A DNA stretch of 64,000 bases from an uncultured Clostridia bacterium (GTDB lineage: Bacteria > Bacillota > Clostridia > Christensenellales > Borkfalkiaceae), in the NCBI GenBank assembly GCA_947175325.1, contig CAMWME010000001.1:206740-270739 (forward strand), in the 5' to 3' direction. Below are positions 1 through 7,826 of this stretch, piece by piece. The translations under genes were made by a program, and so were the position numbers. Under the pieces are notes generated by a model, which saw only the letters and a program-made list of their open reading frames with translations, searched no databases and was not told the origin of the DNA. The first letter of the stretch is position 1; each line of letters starts with the position of its first letter.

Positions 1-766
1 AAAAGTCGCGCTCGCGTTTAAGCGCATAACCTAATGGCGCAAGCAGTTTTTCCGCCTCTTCTATTTCGGAATATATCCTAATATAGTCGTTTGCGTAGTT
101 GTTTTTCAGCTCGTGAGGGGTGCCTTCCGCAACCTTTTTGCCGCCGTCGAGAATAACAACGTAGTCCGCCTCTGCCGCTTCTTCCATATAGTGCGTGGTA
201 AGGAAAACCGTTAAGCCGCTCTCTTTACGCAGTTTATCTATAACGCTCCAAACGGTCTGCCGAGTTTTAGGGTCAAGTCCCGTCGTCGGCTCGTCTAATA
301 TGAGAAGTTCGGGTTTGTGGAATAGTGCACGCGCAATATCAATTCTTCTCTTTTGCCCGCCCGAAAGTTTATTTGTGGGGCGTTTTAAAAGCTCTTTTAA
401 ATCGAGAAGTTCGGAAATTTCTTCAAGCCGCGCTTTAAAGTCTTTGCCGAAAATTCCGTACAGCCCCGCACGCGACTTCAAATTATCGTAAACGGATAAT
501 TTTTTATCGAGAACGGAGTTCTGAAAGACTATACCTATCTTTCCCTTTATTTCGTCGGCGTTTTGGTCGATATCAAATCCGCAAACCTTTACAGAGCCGC
601 CGTCTTTTTTAAGCGTTCCGCTTATTATGTTTATCGTGGTTGACTTGCCCGCACCGTTTATGCCGAGGAAGGCAAACAGCTCACCCTCCTTCACTTTGAA
701 GGAAACGCCGTCAACCGCCTTGACTTCTTTAAACGATTTTTCAAGATTTTCGATTTCTATTATCAT
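1..766 (-). CDS. ABC transporter ATP-binding protein, drug-efflux (DrrA/CcmA) type, partial
   Basis: The reading frame starts with ATG at 766-764 and runs off the left edge, so the C-terminus is missing. Translation shows an ABC ATPase: Walker A GINGAGKSTT near residue 35, a Q-loop (IVFQNS), signature LSGGQKRR, Walker [14 protein letters not shown] and switch histidine TTHYMEEA. This order and the DEPTTGLDP form are typical of DrrA/CcmA-type export ATPases, which pair with a separate ABC-2 permease expected just outside the window. The start overlaps the stop of the upstream TetR gene by 4 nt (ATGA), so the two are co-transcribed and probably translationally coupled. By inference the pump is controlled by that regulator; the substrate cannot be told. 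Confidence 0.9.
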   Translation of the reverse strand, partial: MIIEIENLEKSFKEVKAVDGVSFKVKEGELFAFLGINGAGKSTTINIISGTLKKDGGSVKVCGFDIDQNADEIKGKIGIVFQNSVLDKKLSVYDNLKSRAGLYGIFGKDFKARLEEISELLDLKELLKRPTNKLSGGQKRRIDIARALFHKPELLILDEPTTGLDPKTRQTVWSVIDKLRKESGLTVFLTTHYMEEAAEADYVVILDGGKKVAEGTPHELKNNYANDYIRIYSEIEEAEKLLAPLGYALKRERDF

Positions 767-1326
767 TTGTCCTCTCCTTTTATTCTTGACATAAATCCAA
801 GATAAGCCTCCGTTACCAAACTGCTTACCGTTTCCCAGTCCCAATTTATATAGTCGGTTGCGAACATACTTGCTATACCGTGAACGAATATCCACAGCTC
901 GGTATGCAATTTTTCCGCGTTGCTTTGTATTAGGCCGTAATCCTTCTTAATAATATTCGTCGAAACGTCGTAGCTGAGCATCATCCAAGTCTTATCTTCT
1001 TGATGGTTAGTCATCATAAGATATTTGAAAAGTTCTTTTTCTTCCTTGGCAAATTTTATATAGCCCATACCCACGGCCTTATATGGCACGTACTTGCCGG
1101 ACGCCATTTCCCTTTCAATACACTGCTCAAAAAGATGAGTAATTTCGCCATTAATATCGGTTTTAAGGTCGTCCATTCCCTTATAAGACAGATATATAGG
1201 CTGAGTTGAACAGTTGCACGCCTTTGCAAGCGTACGCATATTCAAGCTATCCATACCCCTCTCGCGCACAATCTGTAAAGCCGCGGCAAGTATTTTATCT
1301 TTTGTAATTTGTTTTTTAGCCGGCAA
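763..1326 (-). CDS. TetR/AcrR-family transcriptional regulator
   Basis: About 187 residues. The N-terminal helix-turn-helix is clear (ITKDKILAAALQIVRERG, then LNMRTLAKACNCSTQPIY), followed by a divergent ligand-binding half. An in-frame GTG lies 6 nt further upstream, at 1332, but the GAGG ribosome binding site sits almost on top of it, whereas it lies 7 nt before a TTG at 1326. I therefore prefer the TTG start. The stop overlaps the ABC ATPase start. Two perfect palindromes in the promoter, described separately, are the likely operator, so the gene is expected to repress itself and the pump until a ligand binds. The ligand is unknown. Confidence 0.88.
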   Translation of the reverse strand: MPAKKQITKDKILAAALQIVRERGMDSLNMRTLAKACNCSTQPIYLSYKGMDDLKTDINGEITHLFEQCIEREMASGKYVPYKAVGMGYIKFAKEEKELFKYLMMTNHQEDKTWMMLSYDVSTNIIKKDYGLIQSNAEKLHTELWIFVHGIASMFATDYINWDWETVSSLVTEAYLGFMSRIKGEDK

Positions 1327-1340
1327 AATCACACCTCAAT

Positions 1341-1372
1341 AATAACATAAGTTATTAATAACGCTTGTTATT
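1341..1372. promoter_or_regulatory. Tandem palindromic operators for the TetR regulator
   Basis: Two perfect 16-bp palindromes abut with no gap: AATAACATAAGTTATT (1341-1356) and AATAACGCTTGTTATT (1357-1372). Each has the form AATAAC-N4-GTTATT. They lie just upstream of the TetR start, and the second overlaps the -10 box. This is the expected geometry for a dimeric TetR repressor binding as two dimers; binding itself is inferred. Confidence 0.8.
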
Positions 1373-1398
1373 TTATCATTGAGATTATAAGAAGTCAA
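1370..1398 (-). promoter_or_regulatory. Sigma-A promoter of the TetR-ABC operon
   Basis: Reading the minus strand, TTGACT (1398-1393), a 17-nt spacer and TAAAAT (1375-1370). The -10 box overlaps the distal operator palindrome, so repressor binding would block polymerase. Confidence 0.75.
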
Positions 1399-1443
1399 TC
1401 TTTTTAGGTAATTTAATTTAAAATATCTCCATAGAGCTATTTT

Positions 1444-1472
1444 TTATAATTATAACTCCTTAGAGATATACT
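1444..1472 (+). promoter_or_regulatory. Possible promoter of the XRE gene
   Basis: A TATACT -10 box (1467-1472) ends 6 nt before the ATG; the -35 match 17 nt upstream is weak (TTATAA). No Shine-Dalgarno sequence precedes the gene, so a leaderless transcript is possible. Imperfect inverted sequences around 1423-1436 and 1456-1469 could be the regulator's own operator, but the match is weak. Confidence 0.4.
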
Positions 1473-1478
1473 GTCAAT

Positions 1479-1691
1479 ATGATTAAGATAAAATTTGCTG
1501 AAAATCTTCGTCTTTTGATGAAAGAATACGAAGTAAACCAAGTTAAGCTTGCAAATGATATTAAAATTTCGCAAAGTGCAATAAGCGCGTGGTTATTGAA
1601 CAAAAAAGAACCCAGCATAACCAGTCTGTGGCTTTTGGCGGATTATTTTAATTGCACCGTTGACGAGCTTATCGGAAGAAGCAACTTTTAA
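1479..1691 (+). CDS. Small XRE-family (Cro/CI) helix-turn-helix regulator
   Basis: 70 residues that form essentially one HTH_3 domain: FAENLRLLMKEYEVNQVKLA, then the recognition region ISQSAISAWLLNKKEPSI, ending YFNCTVDELIG. Single-domain regulators of this size are common in Firmicutes and usually bind DNA as dimers. There is no linked toxin or metabolic gene. It is transcribed divergently from the TetR-ABC operon and followed by a strong terminator. The lack of a ribosome binding site is discussed under the promoter. The target genes cannot be told from the sequence. Confidence 0.85.
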   Translation: MIKIKFAENLRLLMKEYEVNQVKLANDIKISQSAISAWLLNKKEPSITSLWLLADYFNCTVDELIGRSNF

Positions 1692-1703
1692 ATATAAACG
1701 TGA

Positions 1704-1739
1704 AACCCCTTCGGCGGATTTACGCCGAAGGGGTTATAT
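1704..1739. terminator. Bidirectional rho-independent terminator between XRE gene and rnpB
   Basis: A 13-bp perfect hairpin (AACCCCTTCGGCG, loop GATTTA, CGCCGAAGGGGTT) followed on the plus strand by ATATTTTTA. It ends the XRE transcript and lies just beyond the 3' end of RNase P RNA on the other strand. Confidence 0.85.
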
Positions 1740-1748
1740 TTTTAGTTT

Positions 1749-2095
1749 GAGATTAATCTGTAAGCCGAGTTCTGTCGTGTACGGTTATCTATCTAATCTT
1801 GCAGTCGCCTACAAGCTCAAGCGATATTTACGGCTGTAAGCAGACGGGCAGCCTTTGCATTTAAGCAAGCCTACAGCCCAATCTTGCATCGGGTGGGGTT
1901 TAATTGGCTCCCCTTGTCACCAAGGGGACGGTGAGCTCTTACCTCGCCATTCCAACCTTACGGGTTGCCCCGCGGTATATTTCTGTTCACTTTCCTTGAA
2001 GTCGCCTTCTCTTGCCGTTAACAAGCACCCTTGCCCTACGATGCTCGGACTTTCCTCACGCTACTTAAAGTAGCCCGCAACCGTATAATTAACTC
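1749..2095 (-). ncRNA. rnpB: RNase P RNA (catalytic subunit)
   Basis: The minus strand carries the hallmark blocks: GAGGAAAGTCCG near the 5' end, GGTAAGAGCTCACCG in the middle, and ACAGAACTCGGCTTACAG at the 3' end. The P1 helix closes as GAGTTAAT at the 5' end with ATTAATCTC at the 3' end (one bulge), which sets the ends at about 2095 and 1749, a length near 347 nt. The general layout suggests bacterial type A. The RNA matures tRNA 5' ends together with RnpA, which is not in the window. It has its own promoter. Confidence 0.95.
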
Positions 2096-2106
2096 AAACC
2101 TTAGCT

Positions 2107-2136
2107 ATTATAGCACTTTTTATTAAAATCGGGCAA
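2107..2136 (-). promoter_or_regulatory. rnpB promoter
   Basis: On the minus strand, TTGCCC, an 18-nt spacer and TATAAT, placed about 12 nt before the predicted 5' end of RNase P RNA. Confidence 0.75.
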
Positions 2137-2153
2137 CTAATTTGCCGTTTAAG

Positions 2154-2182
2154 TTGATTTTTAGCACAAATTAATTTACAAT
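2154..2182 (+). promoter_or_regulatory. Promoter of the membrane protein-pyk unit
   Basis: TTGATT, 17-nt spacer, TACAAT; it is divergent from the rnpB promoter and about 28 nt before the first gene. Confidence 0.6.
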
Positions 2183-2210
2183 AATAAGTAGCATTCAAGA
2201 GGCAAATTAA

Positions 2211-2522
2211 ATGAACGATATTGAAGAATTAAGACGAAGAGGGTTGTTGGTTACCGATAAAAAATACAAGCAATTACTTGCGGGCACATTATTAATGGTA
2301 ATATTGCCGTGTGTCTTCTTTTTAATTGGTATGTTCTTGGCTATGTATGCACAATATGCGCCACAATACGGCTATGAAATTTTTATTGCGGGAACGATAC
2401 TGCTGATTGTAAGTTTAGTAATATTGCTGTTTAACTTAGCTTATGCATTCCTTCAATTTTTGCCAAGGCTTCGTTTATATCAAGATTATAAAAAACATCC
2501 CGAAGATTTTGAACAAATTTAA
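2211..2522 (+). CDS. Small two-helix membrane protein, unknown function
   Basis: 103 residues with two predicted transmembrane stretches, LLMVILPCVFFLIGMFLAMY (about 28-47) and IFIAGTILLIVSLVILLFNL (about 57-76), and short charged ends. AAGAGG precedes the ATG at good spacing. I do not recognise the family. It lies 12 nt before pyk and both genes share the same upstream sequence around the start (aagaggcaaattaa / aagaggtaaattaa), so they are almost certainly co-transcribed. Confidence 0.7.
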   Translation: MNDIEELRRRGLLVTDKKYKQLLAGTLLMVILPCVFFLIGMFLAMYAQYAPQYGYEIFIAGTILLIVSLVILLFNLAYAFLQFLPRLRLYQDYKKHPEDFEQI

Positions 2523-2534
2523 GAGGTAAATTAA

Positions 2535-3953
2535 ATGAAAAAAACAAAAATAATTTGCACGTTAGGACCCGCTAGCGATACCGAAGCGGTTTTATCCGAC
2601 TTAATTGACGCCGGTATGAACGTTGCACGCCTTAACTTTTCGCACGGCACGCACGAGGACCACGCACAAAAAATTGCCATAGTTAAAAAATTGCGTGAAC
2701 AAAAAAAGGCGCCCATTGCCATTTTATTGGATACGAAAGGCCCCGAGTTCAGAATTAAGACCTTTGAAAAGGGCAAAATCACCTTAAAAGACGGTGATAC
2801 CTTCACCTTCACCACTGACGATATAGTCGGCGACAAAACGAGAGTTTCCGTTTCATTCGCGGGCATTTGCGACCAAATGTTCCCCGGCGATAAAATTCTT
2901 CTTAACAACGGACTTATGATTTTCGAAGTCGTTAAAGTTGAAAAGCCCGACGTAATTTGTAAAACCATCGTTGGCGGCGTACTTTCCGACAGAAAATCAA
3001 TGTTCTTCCCGGAAAAAGAGCTTAAAATGGAATACCTCTCCGAACAAGACAAAGCCGACCTTAAATTCGGTGTTGAACAAGGCGTTGACTTCGTTGCCGC
3101 TTCTTTCGTGTCCCGCGCGCAAGACGTTTTAGACGTAAGAAATTGGCTCAGAGAATGCGGTTCAAAAGACGGCGAGATAGAGATTATCGCCAAAATCGAA
3201 AGCCGCGCGGGCGTAAACAACCTTGACGAAATCTTAAAAGTATGCGACGGCATAATGGTTGCGCGTGGCGACCTTGGCGTTGAAGTGCCCTTCGAAGAAC
3301 TTCCCAGCATTCAAAAAACGATTATTAAGAAATGCCGTATCTGCGGCAAGCGCTCAATTACGGCAACCGAAATGCTTGAATCAATGATTAAGCAGCCCCG
3401 CCCCACCCGTGCGGAAATTTCAGACGTTGCAAACGCCGTTTACGACGGTTCTTCGGCAATAATGCTTTCGGGCGAAACCGCTGCGGGTGCATATCCCGTT
3501 GAAGCCGTAAAGGCAATGGCAAAAATTGCGGCACAAGCCGAAGCGAACACCTCCTATATTGCACACATTAACGAAAACGATTACAACATTAACAAGCTTT
3601 CGGAAGCACTTGCACACTCCGCTTGCACATTGGCGCACGACATAGGCGCAAAAGTTATAGTCGTTTGTACCAGAACGGGCGGCACTGCAAGAACGGTTTC
3701 GCGCTTCCGCCCCATGATAGACATTATCGGTATGACCACCGACGAAAGAGCTTACAGAAAACTTTCTTTAAGCTGGGGCGTAATCCCCGTTATGAGTGAG
3801 GAATTTTATTCGGTTGACGTCCTCTTCCATTACGCTAAACGCGCCGCACTTGATTCCGGCATAGTGCAAAAAGGCGATAAGATAGTTCTTACCGGCGGCA
3901 CGCCGAACGGCAAAAGCGGAAACTCCAACCTTATCAACGTTGAAGCCGTTTAA
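2535..3953 (+). CDS. pyk: Pyruvate kinase
   Basis: 472 residues, the length of the core enzyme without the extra C-terminal PEP-utiliser domain found in Bacillus. It converts phosphoenolpyruvate and ADP to pyruvate and ATP at the end of glycolysis. Seen in the sequence: N-terminal TKIICTLGPAS, substrate loop VARLNFSHG, active-site IEIIAKIES followed by MVARGDLGVEVP, and the signature region ATEMLESMI through IMLSGETAAG. The C-terminal regulatory domain (VVCTRTGGTARTVSRFRP) is present. The start has AAGAGGTAAATTAA before the ATG. Transcription ends at the hairpin near 4007-4033, which is shared with the opposing opp operon. Confidence 0.97.
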   Translation: MKKTKIICTLGPASDTEAVLSDLIDAGMNVARLNFSHGTHEDHAQKIAIVKKLREQKKAPIAILLDTKGPEFRIKTFEKGKITLKDGDTFTFTTDDIVGDKTRVSVSFAGICDQMFPGDKILLNNGLMIFEVVKVEKPDVICKTIVGGVLSDRKSMFFPEKELKMEYLSEQDKADLKFGVEQGVDFVAASFVSRAQDVLDVRNWLRECGSKDGEIEIIAKIESRAGVNNLDEILKVCDGIMVARGDLGVEVPFEELPSIQKTIIKKCRICGKRSITATEMLESMIKQPRPTRAEISDVANAVYDGSSAIMLSGETAAGAYPVEAVKAMAKIAAQAEANTSYIAHINENDYNINKLSEALAHSACTLAHDIGAKVIVVCTRTGGTARTVSRFRPMIDIIGMTTDERAYRKLSLSWGVIPVMSEEFYSVDVLFHYAKRAALDSGIVQKGDKIVLTGGTPNGKSGNSNLINVEAV

Positions 3954-4004
3954 TCAAGCATCTTAATTACTGGTGCTTAACTTCAACTAATCACAAATCA
4001 AACG
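3946..4004. repeat. Dispersed 3'-end repeat, copy 1
   Basis: The last codons and the first 50 nt after pyk match a block at 63862-63921: 23 identical bases starting CCGTTTAATCAAGCATC, a variable middle of about 25 nt, then CAAATCAAACG in both. Spacing between the two conserved parts differs by one base. Function is unknown; both copies follow a gene's stop codon and precede a hairpin. Confidence 0.6.
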
Positions 4005-4006
4005 AA

Positions 4007-4033
4007 AAATCCCGCAGAAATCTGCGGGATTTT
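4007..4033. terminator. Bidirectional terminator, pyk / opp operon
   Basis: AAATCCCGCAGA pairs with TCTGCGGGATTT; T-rich tracts follow on both strands (TTATTATTTTA on plus, TTCG after the hairpin on minus). It serves pyk on plus and the peptide-transport operon on minus. Confidence 0.8.
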
Positions 4034-4034
4034 A

Positions 4035-4295
4035 TTATTTTAACCAGAAATATGCAAGCAAAAAGACCAAACCGAACATTACGATAGAAATAAGTATGAA
4101 CGGAGCAATGGCGGCAAACGCGCCCCTTACCATCGCCCAATACTCTTTTCTTGAAACCTTGGTCTTGACTTTTTTCATATCGCTTTGCTTCTTTTGTTTC
4201 GCTTTCGGGTTATACCATTTAAACCCGTCCACATTCATATCCGCAAAGCTGGTAGTCGTATCAAGGTCGTCGTCAGACCTTCTATTCGCCATCAT
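4035..4295 (-). CDS. Small C-tail-anchored membrane protein at the end of the opp operon
   Basis: 86 residues (or 85 from the second ATG). The first half is hydrophilic, with a basic stretch (KQKKQSDMKKVKTKVSRKEY); the last 25 residues form one transmembrane helix (FILISIVMFGLVFLLAYFWL). The gene overlaps the 3' end of oppF by 14 nt, so it belongs to the same mRNA and is probably translationally coupled. I do not recognise the family. A cytoplasmic N-terminus with a C-terminal anchor is inferred from the charge pattern. Its position suggests a role with the importer or the surface protease. Confidence 0.7.
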   Translation of the reverse strand: MMANRRSDDDLDTTTSFADMNVDGFKWYNPKAKQKKQSDMKKVKTKVSRKEYWAMVRGAFAAIAPFILISIVMFGLVFLLAYFWLK

Positions 4296-5445
4296 TCACC
4301 TTTTGCTCGTCCGCGGGTTCCTCCGCTTTCTCTTTATTCTTTTTCTTGAACACCCGCATATCTTCCTTTGCAAGCTTTGTAATCCTTTCAAGCTCTTGTG
4401 CTTTTTTAAGTTCCTTCTTGCACTGTTCGTTTTCTTCGGGGGTGTTGTAGAGGTGACAAGCGCAGAAATGCCCTTCTTCTACCTCTTTATAAGCGGGGCG
4501 AACCATTTCGCATATATCCATACAATGCTCGCAACGGGTGTGGAATTTACAACCCTTAGGAGGATTTACGGGCGAAGGGATATCACCTTTTAATATAATT
4601 CTGTTCATTTTTACGTGCGGGTTGGGCACGGGAACAGCCGAGAAAAGTGCCTTGGTGTACGGGTGCAGAGTGTTAGAGAATATTGCCTCTTTCGTGCCGT
4701 ATTCAACCATACTGCCTAGGTACATAACGCCCACTTCGTCCGAAATATGCTTTACGACCGACAAATCGTGCGAAATGAACACGTATGTCAACTGCAACTT
4801 CTGTTGCAACTCTTTAAGCATATTTATAATCTGCGCTTGGATAGATACGTCAAGCGCGGATACGGGCTCGTCACAGATAACGAGGTCGGGCTTCAACGCC
4901 AACGCGCGGGCAATACAAATTCTTTGCCTTTGTCCGCCGGAGAATTCATGCGGGTATCTTTCGAAGTAATGCGGTTGAAGTCCGCACATCTTCATTACGC
5001 TTAAAATATAGTCGTGGTATTCCTCTTTAGGTACGATGTGATGTTCGCGCACGGCTTCGCCGATAATTTCGCCTACCGTAAGCCTCGGTGAAAGGCTCGC
5101 GTACGGGTCTTGGAAAATCATCTGCATATTGGGACGGAGTTTATTAAATTCACGGTTGCTGATTTTGGAAACCTCTTGTCCCTTGAACCAGATTTCCCCG
5201 CCCGTTACGTCGTAAAGGCGAAGAACCGTTCTGCCCATCGTAGTCTTTCCGCAACCGCTTTCGCCGACTATTCCAAGGGTTTTACCCTTGCTTATTTTAA
5301 ACGATACGCCGTCAACGGCTTTAAGATATTTCGTCGGTCTGCCCAACAGCGTGGAATCAACCACGAAATACTGTTTTAAATCTTTAACTTCCAAAAGAGG
5401 TTGTTCGGGAAGTTCTTCAACTTCGCTTGCTGTATTTTCAGCCAT
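4282..5445 (-). CDS. oppF: Oligopeptide ABC transporter ATP-binding protein OppF
   Basis: 387 residues from the ATG at 5445, chosen because AGGAGG lies 6 nt upstream; the frame remains open further upstream without good support. Domains: Walker A GIVGESGCGKTT (about 60), Q-loop MIFQDPYASL, signature FSGGQRQR, Walker B VICDEPVSALD, H-loop FISHDLSVV, and the oligopeptide C-terminal domain with CKFHTRCEHCMDIC near 300, a four-cysteine cluster typical of OppD/F and DppD/F. The tail after residue 335 is a highly charged Lys/Glu extension not usual in the family. It powers peptide import as a heterodimer with OppD, whose stop lies 1 nt upstream of this start. Confidence 0.95.
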   Translation of the reverse strand: MAENTASEVEELPEQPLLEVKDLKQYFVVDSTLLGRPTKYLKAVDGVSFKISKGKTLGIVGESGCGKTTMGRTVLRLYDVTGGEIWFKGQEVSKISNREFNKLRPNMQMIFQDPYASLSPRLTVGEIIGEAVREHHIVPKEEYHDYILSVMKMCGLQPHYFERYPHEFSGGQRQRICIARALALKPDLVICDEPVSALDVSIQAQIINMLKELQQKLQLTYVFISHDLSVVKHISDEVGVMYLGSMVEYGTKEAIFSNTLHPYTKALFSAVPVPNPHVKMNRIILKGDIPSPVNPPKGCKFHTRCEHCMDICEMVRPAYKEVEEGHFCACHLYNTPEENEQCKKELKKAQELERITKLAKEDMRVFKKKNKEKAEEPADEQKVNDGE

Positions 5446-5446
5446 A

Positions 5447-6736
5447 TTAAACCTCCTTTCCGTTTTCTTTAGTTTGATATACGTAGCAAGATACGCTATG
5501 AGTAGGCGAAACCTTGATAAGCTTAGGGTATTCGCCCGCACACTCGCCGCGGCACTTGTCGCATCTGTCGCGGAAGTAACAATAATTGGGCATATCTACG
5601 GGGTTGGGCACGAAGCCGGGGATACAATACAGTGATTCCACTTCGGCGTCAACGGTAGGTTTACTCTTTTGCAAACCGATAGTATACGGGTGCAGAGGGT
5701 TGTCGAAAATATCTTCCGCCGTACCCATTTCAATTACTTTGCCCGCATACATAACGACCACGAAGTCAGCCATTTCTGCAACCACGCCCAAGTCGTGCGT
5801 AATAAGCATTATACTTCCGTTAATTTTCTTCTTTATATCCTTTAAAAGGTCAAGAATTTGCGCTTGAATGGTAACGTCGAGCGCTGTAGTGGGCTCGTCC
5901 GCAATAATAAGGCGCGGATTGCACAAAAGCGCCATTGCTATCATAACCCTTTGGCGCATACCGCCCGAAAGCTCGTGCGGGTACTTTTTATACACGCCCT
6001 CTGCGTCAGCCATACCAACGAGCTTCAACATTTCAAGGCTACGTTCTTTAGCTTTAGCTTTGGATATACCTTCAATGTGCAAAAGCGCAACTTCGTCAAG
6101 CTGGTTGCCTATGGTGAACACGGGGTTCAGCGAAGTCATAGGCTCTTGGAAAATCATGGCAATTTCGCTGCCGCGGATAGTACGCATAGCGTCAGTGGGC
6201 ATCTTTGCAATGTCAACTACGCGCTCCTCCCGCTCGTACATATTGCCGCCAAGCTCGTTCTTCTTTATAACGGGCTTGCCGTGTTTATCCAAAACGGGTT
6301 CTCCGTTTTCGGTTTCGTAAACGGGAATTTTCCTACCCCTTTCGTCACGCTTGTATGAGTTTGATTTAAATCTTATCGCACCGTCGACTATTTGCCCCGC
6401 CGGCCCTTGCACGAGCTGCATCGTAGAAAGCGAGGTTACTGATTTACCGCAACCGCTTTCGCCAACGACGCCGACCGTAGAACCTTCGGGTATCGAGAAA
6501 GAAACACCGTTAACTGCCTTTACGACGCCGGCGTCAGTAAAGAAAAAGGTGTGCAAATCCTCGATTTCGAGGATATTGGAAGAATCCTTCATCGTCGTGA
6601 TAAATTCTTCTTCTTTTACCTTTCTTTTCTTCCGCTTTTCAAAGTACTTCGTCTGCTTGGCGTTTTCCCTTGCAATTCGGCGGGATTCTTTACCCGATAT
6701 ATAATGCGATTTTTTAGAATTCGTTTCTTCGGACAT
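5447..6736 (-). CDS. oppD: Oligopeptide ABC transporter ATP-binding protein OppD
   Basis: 429 residues, about 80-100 longer than a typical OppD. The ATPase core is complete: Walker A GVVGESGCGKS near 95, Q-loop MIFQEPMTSL, signature LSGGMRQRV, Walker B LIIADEPTTALD, H-loop LITHDLGVV and the C-terminal cysteine motif (CYFRDRCDKCRGEC). Two oddities: a basic 50-residue N-terminal extension, and an insertion of about 45 hydrophilic residues between Walker A and the Q-loop (around KRDERGRKIPVYETENGEP). AAGAGGTAAAAA precedes the ATG. It lies 3 nt after oppC in the same operon. Confidence 0.94.
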   Translation of the reverse strand: MSEETNSKKSHYISGKESRRIARENAKQTKYFEKRKKRKVKEEEFITTMKDSSNILEIEDLHTFFFTDAGVVKAVNGVSFSIPEGSTVGVVGESGCGKSVTSLSTMQLVQGPAGQIVDGAIRFKSNSYKRDERGRKIPVYETENGEPVLDKHGKPVIKKNELGGNMYEREERVVDIAKMPTDAMRTIRGSEIAMIFQEPMTSLNPVFTIGNQLDEVALLHIEGISKAKAKERSLEMLKLVGMADAEGVYKKYPHELSGGMRQRVMIAMALLCNPRLIIADEPTTALDVTIQAQILDLLKDIKKKINGSIMLITHDLGVVAEMADFVVVMYAGKVIEMGTAEDIFDNPLHPYTIGLQKSKPTVDAEVESLYCIPGFVPNPVDMPNYCYFRDRCDKCRGECAGEYPKLIKVSPTHSVSCYVYQTKENGKEV

Positions 6737-6739
6737 TTT

Positions 6740-7816
6740 TTACCTCTTCATTTTAGGGTCAAATGCGTCCCTTAAACCGTCGCCTACGAAGTTGAATGCA
6801 AGTATTGCAAGCGTAATACATATGCCGGGGGGTATCCAGAAGTTGGGATACAAGCTGAGGCGGGTAATGTTTGCTGCAGAGTTTATCATTGCGCCCCACG
6901 TTGCAGTGCCTATCGGCGCGCCTATGCCGAGGAAGCCGAGCGTTGCCTCGGTAAGAATTATGCTGCCAAGTCCAAGCGTCATTGATACGATAAGCTGGGG
7001 CAATACGTTAGGAATAAGATGTTTGAAAATCTTCCTCTTTACAGACAGTCCCGAGCATTTTGCGGCAAGCATAAACTCCTGTTCCCTTAAAGAAAGGATT
7101 TGCCCGCGCACGAGCCTTGCCGTGCCAGCCCAACCGATTAGGGTCAGAATACCCATCATATAATACAGTCGTTCAATTCCCAAAACGTTGTTCGCATCGA
7201 ATACGGCGTAGAAAATGAGCATTATGGGTAGCGTCGGGATACAGTATAAAATATCCGTAATACGCATTATTACGTTGTCTACTTTTCCGCCGAAGTAACC
7301 GGCAAGCCCGCCTAAAACTACGCCGAGCAGCGTTTCGAGAATAACGACTATAAAGCCTATAGTAAGCGAAATTCTTCCGCCGTACATTAATCTTGTGAAG
7401 ATATCCCAGCCGTTTTCGTCAGTACCGAGCCAGTGCTGTGCAGAAATCTCTGCTTCCTTGTTGATATTGCTTTCCCCAACGGAAATATCCCAACAAGTCG
7501 TTAAGTTTCCGTCTTCGTCCTCAAATCTCGTTTGGCCGTAGCTTACGATTGTCGTCGGGGTCGTGTCTATCTCCATTTCACCCCAAGGCGAGAACAGAGG
7601 GCCGATAAAAGATATTAAAAACAGCGCAACGATAATAACCAAACCGACTACCGAAAGTTTGGAACGGAAAAATCTTTTTGCAACGGTTCTTGCGGGGGAT
7701 AGAACTTTTACCCTTTCACCAAGCACTTCGCCGTGCAAATCGTCGTATTTGGTTTCTTCGCTAACTTCTGCTTTCACTTCGTCCGAAACTTCGGGCGTTT
7801 TCTTTTCTTCTTCCAT
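6740..7816 (-). CDS. oppC: Oligopeptide ABC transporter permease OppC
   Basis: 358 residues. A hydrophilic acidic N-terminus is followed by the OppC N-terminal helix (SVVGLVIIVALFLISFIGPL) and the binding-protein-dependent transport domain with five more helices. The EAA-type cytoplasmic loop is visible around EFMLAAKCSGLSVKRKIFKH. A periplasmic-side segment carries HWLGTDENGWDIFTRLMYGG, a strong OppC/DppC signature. It forms the translocation pore with OppB. GGGGGAGC precedes the ATG; the gene lies 10 nt after oppB. Confidence 0.95.
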   Translation of the reverse strand: MEEEKKTPEVSDEVKAEVSEETKYDDLHGEVLGERVKVLSPARTVAKRFFRSKLSVVGLVIIVALFLISFIGPLFSPWGEMEIDTTPTTIVSYGQTRFEDEDGNLTTCWDISVGESNINKEAEISAQHWLGTDENGWDIFTRLMYGGRISLTIGFIVVILETLLGVVLGGLAGYFGGKVDNVIMRITDILYCIPTLPIMLIFYAVFDANNVLGIERLYYMMGILTLIGWAGTARLVRGQILSLREQEFMLAAKCSGLSVKRKIFKHLIPNVLPQLIVSMTLGLGSIILTEATLGFLGIGAPIGTATWGAMINSAANITRLSLYPNFWIPPGICITLAILAFNFVGDGLRDAFDPKMKR

Positions 7817-7826
7817 TTGCTCCCCC

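Noticed and set aside
1855..2073. Plus-strand open frame of 72 codons
   Set aside because: It lies wholly inside RNase P RNA on the other strand and has no ribosome binding site.
2531..3310. 259-codon frame antisense to pyk
   Set aside because: It mirrors a clear pyruvate kinase gene and its translation resembles no protein; typical codon-bias shadow.
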